A DNA stretch of 64,000 nucleotides, taken from positions 55,626 to 119,625 of the forward strand of contig AYTS01000085.1 in assembly GCA_002009475.1 (NCBI GenBank). The letters are read 5' to 3'. Position numbers and translations under genes: made by a program. The DNA comes from Candidatus Brocadia carolinensis (lineage in GTDB: Bacteria; Planctomycetota; Brocadiia; Brocadiales; Brocadiaceae). A model generated the notes under the pieces. It was given only the letters and a program-made list of their open reading frames with translations. It searched no databases and was not told the DNA's origin. Numbering within the stretch: the stretch's first letter is position 1; each line of letters opens with the position of its first letter. This document shows positions 1 to 8,820 of the stretch, piece after piece.

Positions 1-1065
1 GGTGAGCGGCAACTTCCGCCTGTTGATATTGTAGATATGGGTGAAGAGGTTCGTAAACGCAGGGGATTTAATATCATTTCCCAACGATTAGAATACTACA
101 TGAAACAATCCCTTGCCCGAAAGGAACAGGTAATCTTGTTCTTGAATCGCAGGGGGTTTGCACCTTATATCAACTGTAAACGGTGCGGGTTTGTACTAAA
201 ATGCCAGCGATGCGATATCCCCATGACCTTTCATAAAAAACTCAATACGATCTTATGCCATTATTGCTACGCAGAAACCCGTCCGCCGGATTCATGCCCG
301 GATTGCCTGGCCAGCAATATTAACTATCGCGGTTTCGGGACAGAAAAGATTGAAGATGAAATCAAGAACAGATTCCCCGATTATCAAATTATCCGGATGG
401 ATAGCGATTCTATGCGGGTGCGTGACTCCCATGAAAAGGCGCTGACGGCATTTGAACGGGGCGAGTTTCAGATATTACTTGGCACGCAAATGATTGCAAA
501 AGGGCTGGATTTTCCCAACGTCACCCTCGTAGGGGTAATCTCGGCGGACACGATCCTGAACCTGCCGGATTTTCGTGCGAGCGAACGAACATTCCAACTT
601 ATCTCACAGGTCGCAGGCCGCACGGGCAGAGGGACAAAGGGAGGACGGGTGGTGGTGCAATCCTATAACCCCAGACACTACAGCATCACGTATGCAGCGG
701 TCCACGATTATCAAGGATTTGCAGGAAAAGAACTGGAATACAGGAAACAATTAAATTATCCACCTTTTGGCAAACTGGCACGGATCGTCCTCCGCAGTCC
801 GCACGAGGACAAGACCAAAGAAAAATCAGCTCTTGTTGCCGGCAAGCTGAAAGAGATTGCAAAGACACCGGGGAATCACCTGGAAATACTCGGACCATCG
901 CCGGCCCCCGTGACGAAGATCAACGATCTGTTCCGATGGCACATGCTATTAAAAGCACAGCACCACACGAGTATTCACAATGCCCTTCAGGGGATTGCAG
1001 ACATGCTGAAGCCGTCAAAAGGCGTGCAAACGATGGTGGATGTTGACCCCTATATGATGTTATAA
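1..1065 (+). CDS. priA: Primosomal protein N' (PriA helicase), C-terminal part
   Basis: The reading frame is open from base 1, so the N-terminal DNA-binding and first helicase lobe lie outside the window. What is visible is the C-terminal helicase half of PriA, the DNA helicase that reloads the replisome at stalled forks. The zinc-binding insertion is clear: four CxxC pairs within about 50 residues (CKRC, CQRC, CHYC, CPDC). It is followed by helicase motif V (GTQMIAKGLDFPNV) and motif VI (QVAGRTGRG). The C-terminal domain (LNYPPFGKLARI, then DVDPYMML at the end) is typical of the family. The gene ends convergent with a possible tiny minus-strand ORF. Family identity is secure; only the start is missing. 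Confidence 0.95.
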   Translation, partial: GERQLPPVDIVDMGEEVRKRRGFNIISQRLEYYMKQSLARKEQVILFLNRRGFAPYINCKRCGFVLKCQRCDIPMTFHKKLNTILCHYCYAETRPPDSCPDCLASNINYRGFGTEKIEDEIKNRFPDYQIIRMDSDSMRVRDSHEKALTAFERGEFQILLGTQMIAKGLDFPNVTLVGVISADTILNLPDFRASERTFQLISQVAGRTGRGTKGGRVVVQSYNPRHYSITYAAVHDYQGFAGKELEYRKQLNYPPFGKLARIVLRSPHEDKTKEKSALVAGKLKEIAKTPGNHLEILGPSPAPVTKINDLFRWHMLLKAQHHTSIHNALQGIADMLKPSKGVQTMVDVDPYMML

Positions 1066-1167
1066 GATTTCCCTAACAAACCACGTAGCCCTGTGCCACT
1101 CCTTCGAACGAAAGGCCTGCCACGCCACCTTATCCTCTTCGGTTAGAGGTATTTCGGTTTGTCTCAT
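1060..1167 (-). CDS. Possible 35-residue ORF or gene remnant
   Basis: A short ATG-started frame on the minus strand reads MRQTEIPLTEEDKVAWQAFR and continues to a TAA that overlaps the end of priA by a few bases. The residue mix (acidic/aromatic, helix-like) looks protein-like, but there is no clear Shine-Dalgarno sequence and no family I recognise. It could be the decayed C-terminus of a lost gene or chance. Confidence 0.2.
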   Translation of the reverse strand: MRQTEIPLTEEDKVAWQAFRSKEWHRATWFVREIL

Positions 1168-1645
1168 ACATCATGTTATATGTCTCGCTATTAATACGTC
1201 GAGAAACTAGCAGTACAATACTGGGAAGTAAAGATGATGAGACGGTGCTTAATTCGTGTTGCAGGAAAATTGACACAGGGCGGCAGGCCGTTGGCCTTGA
1301 AGTTACCGGGGAAGTTTTTGCATCAGGAGGAATGGATGGGGTGGAAAGATATGTCTCTGAGTGTAGTATTTAGGTAAAAAGGGATTTTCTTCTTTGAGTC
1401 AGGGTATTCTGAGTGCTGAAAACACTGTGCAGGGAGACGGCATATTTCTATCCAGATTTATAGTGCCCCGAATGATTGAATCGGGGATATTTTCCTGTTC
1501 TTTCTATCCAAAATGCCACTGGGTAACCCAGAAAACCCAAATAGACCGAAGCGTAGTATTGATTTTTGTCTACAAGGGTATTACGGAGGTCGATTTTCGT
1601 ATAGCGAAAATCGTTTGGAGAATTTGGGTGATACGAAAAGGAAAC
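1168..1645. other. Gene-poor spacer
   Basis: About 480 bases between priA and the flagellar-rod-like gene. I see only short overlapping frames without ribosome binding sites or recognisable motifs, and no tRNA or strong hairpin with a T-run. Confidence 0.4.
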
Positions 1646-1990
1646 CTAAGCCAGGATGTCTAAGAGACCCTTTTGTGTTTCTACTGATGTCTTCAAGGCA
1701 ATGGCGTCGGCAGAAAAGAGGTGCTTGGCGCTTATTTGTCTGAGGATTTCTTCATTAATGTCAACGTTTGACGCCTCAATGATAACCCCATTTGCATGCT
1801 GATACATCGGTCCGGGTTCAGCATCTTCCGTGATATGGACGTCAACCTTGCCATTGCTGCCTTCGTTCAGGCTGATATGCTCTTTTTTAAACCCGTCGGT
1901 ATTCATATTTGCGACGTTATGCGCCGACACGCTCAACATCTGCAATGATGCCTGTATACCGGAGACTGAAGAAATGAAAGATAATGACAT
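1646..1990 (-). CDS. Flagellar basal-body rod (FlgB/FlgC/FlgE-type) N-terminal domain protein
   Basis: This 114-residue protein begins MSLSFISSVSGIQASLQM and carries SAHNVANMNTDGFKK, the N-terminal signature of flagellar rod and hook proteins (small residues, then the NxANxxTxGxK motif). A C-terminal helix (residues about 85-114) resembles the short C-terminal rod motif, so the whole is close in size to a FlgC-like rod protein with a reduced middle. The start at 1990 is chosen because GAGAGGGG precedes it; an upstream in-frame start lacks this. There are no other flagellar genes in the window, so it is an orphan. Rod family membership is fairly sure, but which rod protein it represents and whether it assembles into a flagellum are not. 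Confidence 0.7.
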   Translation of the reverse strand: MSLSFISSVSGIQASLQMLSVSAHNVANMNTDGFKKEHISLNEGSNGKVDVHITEDAEPGPMYQHANGVIIEASNVDINEEILRQISAKHLFSADAIALKTSVETQKGLLDILA

Positions 1991-2169
1991 AACCACCCCT
2001 CTCAATATTTTTCTCGATGACAATAAGGTGCTCTCATATTATCGGTAGGATCAAAGATGTTTTAAGAGATTCGACCGGGGGTGGCGTGTGTTTAGCAATT
2101 CCGGTTTCTGTGGTGTTATTGCAGAGAACAATTAAAATTCGACAGGAAAATCTATGGTTCTATCCTTGA

Positions 2170-2739
2170 TTATCTGAAAAAGGGGTTGGTGTATTTTTCA
2201 ATACCCACGGTGGTCATGGGCCCATGAGCAGGAAAGACCATGGTCTCGTCTGGTAAGGAAAAGATATGCTTGCGGATATGATCGATCTGGCGTTTTGCTT
2301 CTTTTAGTGAACCGGTGCCGCCAACCGTTCCGCAAAAAAGAGCGTCACCAGTAAACACACAACCGGCCACAGAATACGAGATGCCACACGGGGTGTGTCC
2401 CGGTATGGGAAGTGCATGAAACCGTAAGCGCCCAACGTCGAGGATCTCGCCGCCCCGCAACGAATGGCTGACGGCATCGACCTCACCCTCGCCGGCATAG
2501 CTCTGTACCTGGTAGCGGCTGGTGAAGTCAGTCAATCCATCGGTATGATCCCAGTGGCCATGCGTAATAAAGAGATACTTCAATACGATTTGCCGTTCTT
2601 TCATAAAGTCTTCAATCTCTGCGCTAAACCCTCCCGGGTCGATAAATGCCCCGATCCGGCTGGTGGGATCGGCTACCAAATACCCGTTAATCGGGAAGCT
2701 CCCTACGGTAAAGCGTCTCAATATCAGATCGTTCATCAT
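2170..2739 (-). CDS. MBL-fold metallo-hydrolase, glyoxalase II-like
   Basis: A 189-residue metallo-beta-lactamase-fold hydrolase. The metal-binding motif is THGHWDHTDG at about residues 59-68, followed by GHTPCGISY (third histidine), FTGDALF (bridging aspartate) and FPAHGPMTT (last histidine). The order and spacing match the short GloB/YcbL-like hydroxyacylglutathione hydrolase group, which hydrolyse thioesters with a binuclear zinc/iron centre in the cytoplasm. There is no signal peptide. It lacks the C-terminal glutathione-binding helices of true glyoxalase II, so the natural substrate is open. It stands alone, with repeat-rich sequence upstream. Confidence 0.85.
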   Translation of the reverse strand: MMNDLILRRFTVGSFPINGYLVADPTSRIGAFIDPGGFSAEIEDFMKERQIVLKYLFITHGHWDHTDGLTDFTSRYQVQSYAGEGEVDAVSHSLRGGEILDVGRLRFHALPIPGHTPCGISYSVAGCVFTGDALFCGTVGGTGSLKEAKRQIDHIRKHIFSLPDETMVFPAHGPMTTVGIEKYTNPFFR

Positions 2740-2865
2740 GATGCAATAATCAGAGTGTGATGTATATGTGATATAATTTTTAAGAAAAGCTTAATGTAAT
2801 CGAAACCATTAAAAGTACACCAGGGTATGTATGGTAAATGCCCTGAGAAACTTGTCATTCATGAA

Positions 2866-3156
2866 AAAGCATGTCATTGCGAGGAGGAACGACGAAGCAA
2901 TCTCATGTCAGGGATTGCCTCTATGGCGTTTGCAATGATACATGCACGTCAAGTTATTTAATATGTTTACTATAGTCAACGCATAAAGAAAGTTGTTGTT
3001 GTTGCGAGGGTGCTAGCCCGAAGCAATCTCTCTATGACTGTCATTCCGAGCAAAGCGAGGAATCTCATGGGTTTGCTTCGCTTGGGCTCGCAACTTCGGC
3101 TTCGCTGCCGCTCGCAATGACCATCACATGTCAACGTATTTAATACGTTGACTATA
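2866..3156. repeat. Family D palindromic repeats (GCGAG...GCAATC type), tandem copies
   Basis: Two adjoining units built from TGTCATTGCGAGG and its complement CTCGCAATGACA, with GAAGCAATCTC inside and TATTTAATA(C/T)GTT(G/T)ACTATA at the end. The same unit recurs near 39971, 44176 and 51793, with partial copies elsewhere. They resemble REP/BIME-like intergenic palindromes. Apparent reading frames across them are repeat-derived. Confidence 0.75.
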
Positions 3157-3159
3157 TCT

Positions 3160-3819
3160 CTAATCGTACCGAATCCTCTCCAGGTTAGCGGCCTGGTGAA
3201 TATCGGTATCAATCCATTTCGTATCGATGAGTCTGGCCTTATGGAATACCGATTCGGCAAGCGTGCATTTCTCAAAAGAGCAGCGAATGAAGGTTGCCGC
3301 CCGGAAGATGGCCTTTTGCAAACGGCACCCCACGAACGTTGTTTCAAGAAAGACCGCAGAGGGAAAACGAGTAAAAAAATAATCTTCCTGCTCAAACCGA
3401 CAGTTCTGCCACCAGGTGCCGCTAAAGGAGACCTCGCTGAGCCGGGATCCCCGGAGGTTACAATTGGAAAAAACAGAGAGGCCAAATGAACTGAGTTCGC
3501 CCTTCGTCTCCTCAAACGTGCATCCGGAGAAATGGCTGCCGGTAAGAAAAGAATTGCGGACTTCCAAACCTGACCACGAGCAGGCCTCATAATACCCCTG
3601 GTCACCCAGGACGTGGTCAATGGAAAAATTCTCAAAACGGGTATCCTTCGCCCGGAGATAACGACAACGCCCATCCCGTAACGTAAAGGATTGAACCGTA
3701 CTGCCAATCAGACACCGGTTAGAGAAATCCCCCTGCGTCAGGTTTAGCCCCGAAAGAGTTTCCTGAATAAAAATCGTTCTATCCTGAACGAAACTTGCTT
3801 CCATATGATGCACGATCAA
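3160..3819 (-). CDS. Pentapeptide-repeat-like beta-helix protein
   Basis: A 219-residue protein with a loose five-residue periodicity (FSGCTFEE, FSNCNLRGSRLSEVSF, ATFIRCSFEKCTLAESVF) in which a central Phe/Leu recurs every fifth residue, as in right-handed quadrilateral beta-helices. No signal peptide or membrane segment is visible. The function of such proteins is usually unknown; some mimic DNA and bind gyrase, but nothing here shows that. It follows the zinc-ribbon gene by four bases, so the two are probably co-transcribed. The first start is TTG; an ATG five codons downstream (3804) is an alternative. Confidence 0.7.
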   Translation of the reverse strand: MIVHHMEASFVQDRTIFIQETLSGLNLTQGDFSNRCLIGSTVQSFTLRDGRCRYLRAKDTRFENFSIDHVLGDQGYYEACSWSGLEVRNSFLTGSHFSGCTFEETKGELSSFGLSVFSNCNLRGSRLSEVSFSGTWWQNCRFEQEDYFFTRFPSAVFLETTFVGCRLQKAIFRAATFIRCSFEKCTLAESVFHKARLIDTKWIDTDIHQAANLERIRYD

Positions 3820-3823
3820 ATTC

Positions 3824-4327
3824 TTATTTGTGAAGGTTTCTGCCTTTTAGATATTTATGATAACGCTCTTTACCCACGCACTCACTTCCCACGGGACACT
3901 TTTCAATGCAGCTTTCCGGCACCACACGCTGCACCGTCTTTCCACAACTCTCGCAGGCAAACTCGTGCTCGAATCCCGCTACCGATGCGGTACCCTTTGC
4001 ATGACAATGCGGACAGGAGACATCAATAATCTCTACCCGCTTGACTTTCTCAGCACCAGGACACTGAAAGATGTTTGGCTTTTTAAATCCCTCTGAGGAT
4101 GACGGATGGTCCGTTCTTATCTTTGAAATAGTTTGGGCGGCTAAAATACGAAGGGGCATGCGCTGCTCTTTTTTCAAAAACTCCTGAAGCGCCTTCATAA
4201 TTTCACGATTCCCCCTTCCAATCCTGCCAATCTCTTCAAGGGTATCCTTCACCTTCCCGGCATTTTCTTGATACAATCCCTGCAAAAGCTGCTGAATACC
4301 CGTTGTATTGGAGATAAGGTCTTTCAT
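3824..4327 (-). CDS. Zinc-ribbon protein of unknown function
   Basis: I do not recognise a named family. The N-terminal half (residues 1-75) is predicted helical and moderately charged. The second half holds two clear metal-binding pairs, CPHCHA and CESCGK, and a further Cys cluster (CIEKCPVGSEC) near the C-terminus, so at least one zinc ribbon is likely. The start at 4327 (MKDLISNTTG) is preferred over a GTG seven codons upstream; neither has a strong ribosome binding site. It lies just upstream of the pentapeptide-type gene and likely forms an operon with it. A role in nucleic-acid or protein binding would be a guess. Confidence 0.6.
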   Translation of the reverse strand: MKDLISNTTGIQQLLQGLYQENAGKVKDTLEEIGRIGRGNREIMKALQEFLKKEQRMPLRILAAQTISKIRTDHPSSSEGFKKPNIFQCPGAEKVKRVEIIDVSCPHCHAKGTASVAGFEHEFACESCGKTVQRVVPESCIEKCPVGSECVGKERYHKYLKGRNLHK

Positions 4328-4578
4328 GATGCTCTGAGAAAATATCACTGTTTATAAGAAGGGTCGTTCCAAAATGGAAAAATACGGTATTTTCTGCAAC
4401 AGGTCAAGAGAAATTTTTGGAAAGAAGCACAATCCTGGCAGACATTTTATGTTTACAATACTATGCTACGCCATTGCTTGGGCTGACTATTTTTTCTGCG
4501 AGTGAAGTGGAAAAGCCTGTGGTATAATAGTCGCAGTAGATGGTTTCAGGCTATTATTACAGGAGACATCCATTGACG

Positions 4579-4887
4579 ATGGAGAATATAGACATAGATG
4601 CAACGCTCCGGAAGGTAGAGAAGCTGCTTTCAGAGGAGAAGGGGTTGTCGCCGGCGATGAGATCAATGGTAGAGTTATTGGTGTTAGTGATAACCCTGCT
4701 GGTAGGACGTCAGAACCGGAACAGGCGCAACAGCAGCAAGTCGCCGTCAAGTGACCCGAATCGCAAGAAGGAAAGCAAGGCGAAAGGAGAGAGGAAGGCT
4801 GGGGGGCAAAAGGGGCGTGAGGGGGTGACGCTGGAAAAGGTTGAAAATCCTGATTCGGAAGCGAAACCGTATCCCCCAAAAAGGTAA
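4579..4887 (+). pseudogene. IS66-type transposase N-terminal fragment
   Basis: About 102 residues beginning MENIDIDATL and containing NSSKSPSSDPNRKKESKAKG then RKAGGQKGREG. This is the N-terminal signature of IS66-family transposases (a coiled leader, NSSKPPSSD-like motif, then a basic GGQxGHxG stretch). The frame stops shortly after, with none of the zinc-finger or DDE catalytic domains in any frame downstream, so it is a truncated remnant. A TATAAT-like box lies at about 4523-4529. An in-frame upstream start at 4540 also exists. I see no terminal repeats that would define an intact element. Confidence 0.65.
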
Positions 4888-5004
4888 GACAAAAAGTAAC
4901 GGTTTAACAATCTACTTTTTCTACCGAATGTCTAAACGGATGTTGGGCTCTTTACGCCCATTTTGCTTTATTTTGCCAGGCTTCCTGGTGTTTTTACTCA
5001 GACA

Positions 5005-5964
5005 CTAATTCGTAACGGTTCTGTAAATCATCCTGAAGACCACAAGAATCATGCCGGCAGAAAAGAAGAAGATGGTTACAAAGGTGAGCGGGATGCTTGG
5101 ATTATTTTTTATGCTGACTACGACACCCGGTACAGAATTTATATCTTCAAAAATAATCCTTGCCCCATGGATCTCTTGCGCATTATTTTCACCAATTGGT
5201 AAAAAGATTGGATTGTTCCCTGCTGCAGATACTAATTTCACCACGGGATAACGATATTGCGGGGGCATATACAAATCGGAAATGCGTATCTCTTTGCCAT
5301 TTGCGTTAAAGGCTTCGCTGACCTTAAGATTATACGGATGATTATCCACCTTCAGGACGACGCTGGACGCTATCCAGCCATAGTCCTGCATCAGGACTTC
5401 AGATATCCCATGCCGCAAAAGAACGGGATTGTTGTAACCCAGGGTGTCTGAAAATTCGGTACCATCCTTTTTGACGGCAACGGATGCTGTTATTTTTTTC
5501 GGCATGCCATTGGGGTATGAACTTGCCTTAAGATCGGTAACCTTCATTTCAAATCCCCCCAGATCAGTCCATTCATCTGCCACGGATACCGGGGGTTCTG
5601 TTGTGGAGTAGAGCCCACCAATGAGGTGTGCAACCAGGGTGATAATAAAACCGATATGCACAACTGATGCACCGTAGAGAGTGACCTTTTTTACACCACT
5701 CCGAGTCTTTTTTATAATGGAGTCAAGCGTACATAAAAAGGTATTAACACCGTAAAGGATGCAGGCAAGAAACAGGAGATAGAACCACAGATGGAGTGGT
5801 TGCTTGTCATTGAAAAAAAAAGAGATGTCATCACCGGAAAGTCCTGCATACTGGCGGGGACAGTAGTTCATAATAAGACTGCCAATAATAAGGAGGCCGG
5901 TGACCGTAAATCCGGTGAGGATACCTAGTTTTTGTGACTTAAATATTGTATAGATTATTTTCAT
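5005..5964 (-). CDS. Cytochrome c biogenesis protein ResB/Ccs1-like
   Basis: A 319-residue membrane protein. Hydrophobic segments lie near residues 13-33, 58-78, 95-118 and at the C-terminus (about 290-312), with a large soluble domain between the third and last segment. This is the layout of ResB/Ccs1, the partner of CcsA in system II, which delivers reduced haem and apocytochrome at the outer face of the cytoplasmic membrane. VVHIGFIITLVAHLIGG contains a transmembrane histidine pair of the kind that coordinates haem. The protein is shorter than typical ResB (about 450), as in several system II variants. It lies 68 bases after ccsA in the same direction. Confidence 0.8.
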   Translation of the reverse strand: MKIIYTIFKSQKLGILTGFTVTGLLIIGSLIMNYCPRQYAGLSGDDISFFFNDKQPLHLWFYLLFLACILYGVNTFLCTLDSIIKKTRSGVKKVTLYGASVVHIGFIITLVAHLIGGLYSTTEPPVSVADEWTDLGGFEMKVTDLKASSYPNGMPKKITASVAVKKDGTEFSDTLGYNNPVLLRHGISEVLMQDYGWIASSVVLKVDNHPYNLKVSEAFNANGKEIRISDLYMPPQYRYPVVKLVSAAGNNPIFLPIGENNAQEIHGARIIFEDINSVPGVVVSIKNNPSIPLTFVTIFFFSAGMILVVFRMIYRTVTN

Positions 5965-6031
5965 CCCATCATACCCAACTCTGGAATATACCAGAGCAGA
6001 AGAAGTTTTATCAAGACACTAAGGAGCTCGT

Positions 6032-6803
6032 TTATTGAAAACTATGAGAACTCCCGATCAGAAAGCTGGTGCCCACGTATGTCATCAGGAGTATAAAAAA
6101 AACCTACAATAGCCATAGGGGGCTTAAATCGTTTTGCCTCTTGCCAGTAATCAAGGTGCAGGCATGTGGCATAGAAAAACCAGATAATGACAGACCAAAC
6201 GACTTTGGCATCCCAAAGGAAATATGCTCCCCATGCGACGTACCCCCACAACCCGCCAAAAATCATTGAAACAGAAAAGACGACAAGGCCGTATTGAAAT
6301 CCCGAGTCAATAATACGGTCGTACGTCTTTTTATCATCACGGTTAAAATACTGTGCTACGGCTGCAGCCATGGCACTCACCCACAAGGCATAACAAAAGA
6401 AGGAAAGGGGGACGTGCAAAATGTACCAAATGGTAAGCATCAGGGGCGGCGCGTAACTTAATCCCTTGGGAAAATATGCAGCCGCAACAAAAAAACCATA
6501 ACCAACCCCAAACAGGCACATACGATAGATATGGCTTTCTGTCCTGATATTTATGAGCAGGATAATGAAAGCTGCAACGGCAAAACCATTAAAAGATTCG
6601 AATTTATTGGTTAAGGGAAAATACTCTATTGAGAAGCCACGCAACGCGATAGCTGCAATGTGGACAATTACGATTCCCACCAGAATAGGAAATCGCAGCT
6701 TTAACCGGGTAAATCCAAGCCCCCAATATATTGTATAAGCCAGAAAACAAAACCAATATAAATTGACTGATATCTGATTTAGAACCTGAGGTGTGTTCGT
6801 CAT
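6032..6803 (-). CDS. ccsA: Cytochrome c biogenesis protein CcsA (one-base frameshift near the 3' end)
   Basis: A multi-spanning haem-handling protein. The WWD-like segment GYVAWGAYFLWDAKVVW at about residues 185-201 is the hallmark of CcsA/CcmC haem exporters. As given, the frame ends early at 6042 with an atypical tail. Removing one A from the A8 run at 6095-6102 restores the canonical ending TYVGTSFLIGSSHSFQ and a stop at 6032, giving 256 residues. The ATG overlaps the stop of the upstream PPIase gene (TAATG), so the two are translationally coupled. With the ResB-like gene this forms a system II operon for c-type cytochrome maturation. Confidence 0.88.
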
Positions 6804-7914
6804 TATAAGGTAATCTCTATCCGGGCCTTTTCCTTCAGGTCCTTAATCAGTGCATTCATTTCAAGTGCAACCAGCTCTTCCCGGACTTTGTCTTTTACCT
6901 GACTGAAGCTTACGTCTTTGGGTGGAGTTTTAGCGGTAACCTTTATCAGATGATAACCAAATTCTGTTTTAACCGGATCACTTACTTTACCCACTTCAGT
7001 GGCATATGCGGCTTTGGCAAAATCTTCTACCATGACGCCGTGCCTGGGAAACGAACCTAAATCGCCGCCGGTTTTTCCTGTCGGGCAGTCTGAATATTTT
7101 TTTGCCAATTCCGCAAAATCAGCGCCTTCATCAAGCTCTTTTTTTTATCGAAGCTATCTTTGCTCGCGCGCTATCCAATTCTTCCTGTGTCTTCATTCCT
7201 TTGGTATCGATAAGGATATGGCTTGCCGTGACGGTTTCGCCATTAAAATTACTAATGTTTTTCATAAAATAATCTTCTAATTTTTTCTCATCGATACTCT
7301 TGGATACGTAATTTTCAATTGCGGCAGACATACTAATTGCAGTTTTCAACTCGTCAAGGTTGCTGCCTTGAAATTCCAAAAACTGCTCTAAGGTTTTACC
7401 TTTTGTAGCTGGGTTGTTTTTAATATTATCCCGCATTTTAGCAATCTCTTTGTCTACTACCTCTGGGGAGGCAGTCAGTTTTTTTTTCTACCACGAATTG
7501 CCTTAACAAACTCTGCGTTACGAGCTGATCAGTAATCTGCTGCTCCATGGAAGGTAGCGAGGCTGGATTCACATGATTTTTAAATCGGTCGAGGATCTTG
7601 TCGAGGTCTTTCCGGAGGATTTTTTCATTATTAACCGTTGCAATCACTTTGTTAGGATCTGCCTTTTCTTTCTTGCCATGGGCACTGCTCATGCCATGTC
7701 CACCCGAGCCGCTTTCTTCCGTTGTCATTCCTAAAGAATGCATTTTTTCCTGGTCTTCTTTGTTAAAATTAACATTCTTGTGTATTTTTGCAAAGTCCTG
7801 CTCTTCAGACTGGCCGCTTACCTGAGAACTGCCTTGCTCATTTTTCTGGCAGCCACAAAGAGACAAAGCCATAAAACTCGCAAAAATTGAAAAAATAGCG
7901 ATTCCTTTTACCAT
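6803..7914 (-). CDS. PpiC/SurA-type peptidyl-prolyl isomerase lipoprotein (two one-base frameshifts)
   Basis: The N-terminus has a lipoprotein signal (hydrophobic stretch then LCGC lipobox) followed by a low-complexity linker and a SurA-like helical domain. The parvulin domain is clear after repair: VTASHILIDTKGM, then GGDLGSFPRHGVMVEDFAKA and VKTEFGYHLIKV. Two homopolymers each carry one extra base: T9 at 7479-7487 and T8 at 7139-7146 (plus-strand view). Removing one base from each gives a continuous 369-residue protein. AAGGAG precedes the ATG. It probably assists folding of exported proteins, and its coupling to ccsA suggests apocytochromes as clients, which is inference. Confidence 0.85.
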
Positions 7915-7964
7915 AACAACTCCTTCATGAAATATACTTTTGGTCAGAAAAAACTAAAAACTAC

Positions 7965-8195
7965 TTATTGATTGGGGGATGTTTGCTTTCTTCCATAATA
8001 TTCTGTAATAAGCTTCAGGAGGTCTTCTTCCTTCAGGTTTGAGATATAGTCCAAGGCAATATCTATGAGAAGGTCGACAGAGAGCCGGGGATTTTTTGCA
8101 GTAATTATTTGTAATGCCTCATAAATTTCAGGACTGATTTCTAATGCCGTCTTTGGTTTAAACACGTGATATTTTAATAGTTTAATATTATTCAT
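7965..8195 (-). CDS. Small hypothetical protein (76 aa)
   Basis: A 76-residue mostly helical protein that I do not recognise. The N-terminus is basic, the middle (LEISPEIYEALQIITAKNP) could be a short helix-turn segment, and the C-terminus is acidic then polar. There are no cysteines, signal peptide or membrane segment. It starts about 50 bases upstream of the PPIase gene in the same direction and could be the first gene of that operon. The ATG is the only good start. Confidence 0.5.
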   Translation of the reverse strand: MNNIKLLKYHVFKPKTALEISPEIYEALQIITAKNPRLSVDLLIDIALDYISNLKEEDLLKLITEYYGRKQTSPNQ

Positions 8196-8303
8196 AGGCT
8201 TTACAACAAATCAAAAAGCAAATTGGTTCCTTAATTATAGCTAATCTTATCTACGTCTGCTTCGTATGTGAAACAGATATGACCAACCATGAAGATTGTT
8301 ATA

Positions 8304-8388
8304 TGGGCGAGGTGGGAGTCGAACCCACACAACCTTTAAGGGTCAAAGGATTTTAAGTCCTTCGTGTCTGCCATTCCACCACTCGCCC
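8304..8388 (-). tRNA. tRNA-Leu (UAA)
   Basis: An 85-base class II tRNA with a long variable arm. The acceptor arms GGGCGAG and CTCGCCC pair perfectly, the anticodon stem-loop reads GGACTTAAAATCC (anticodon TAA), and the T loop is GGTTCGACTCC. CCA is not encoded. Confidence 0.95.
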
Positions 8389-8464
8389 ATAGTTATATTT
8401 AATTATTGCTCAGACGCAAATGTTGTGCAAATGGATGAAGAGATGTGATTCTTTGTTTAATAAA

Positions 8465-8537
8465 AGGCGGCTCTGGGATTCGAACCCAGGATAACGGTTT
8501 TGCAAACCGTGGCCTTAGTCCACTTGGCGAAGCCGCC
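8465..8537 (-). tRNA. tRNA-Cys (GCA)
   Basis: Acceptor arms GGCGGCT and AGCCGCC pair, the anticodon arm reads ACGGTTTGCAAAACCGT (anticodon GCA), the T arm has GGGTTCGAATCCC, and the discriminator base is U as expected for tRNA-Cys. CCA is not encoded. Confidence 0.95.
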
Positions 8538-8589
8538 ACTTTTATTTTCCGATGTTTAAAAAATTTGATGCTAACGTCTCGAATTAAGC

Positions 8590-8660
8590 CTTCGGTAATT
8601 TCTCTACCCTGTTTCCCCCCGTTTACGGGGGGATTATGGGGGGTGATTGAAATTGCTTAA
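8590..8660. repeat. Family C palindromic repeat (CCCCGTTTACGGGG type)
   Basis: A C-rich/G-rich inverted repeat around GTTTACGGGGGGATTATG, flanked by a TTAAGC/GAAATT boundary. Other copies lie near 19320, 20350, 30238, 34376, 45840, 63520 and 63970, in both orientations, always between genes. Confidence 0.8.
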
Positions 8661-8750
8661 ACTAAATATAATGGAGCCAGATGTCTTTTCTCCCCTTCAC
8701 GCTAATCGTTAAACTTTTCACTGTTTACGGAGTAATCTGACTATCCCGGT

Positions 8751-8783
8751 AAAAAAAAGGGGAAGACGTAGCCTTCCCCTTTG
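8751..8783 (-). terminator. Rho-independent terminator of the coiled-coil gene
   Basis: Read on the minus strand, AAAGGGGAAG, a seven-base loop and CTTCCCCTTT form a near-perfect stem followed by a run of Ts. It lies about 40 bases after the stop of the gene at 8821-9663. Confidence 0.85.
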
Positions 8784-8820
8784 AATGATGGTAAACAGCA
8801 AGCAAAAAGCTTGCGTGGGT

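Noticed and set aside
2976..3707. Long minus-strand frame antisense-shifted to the pentapeptide-type gene
   Set aside because: It overlaps the supported gene in another frame and begins or ends in palindromic repeats; residue mix is Arg/Ser-rich shadow coding.
4487..4879. Minus-strand frame opposite the IS66-type fragment
   Set aside because: Pro/Ser-rich shadow of the transposase N-terminus; no start signal.
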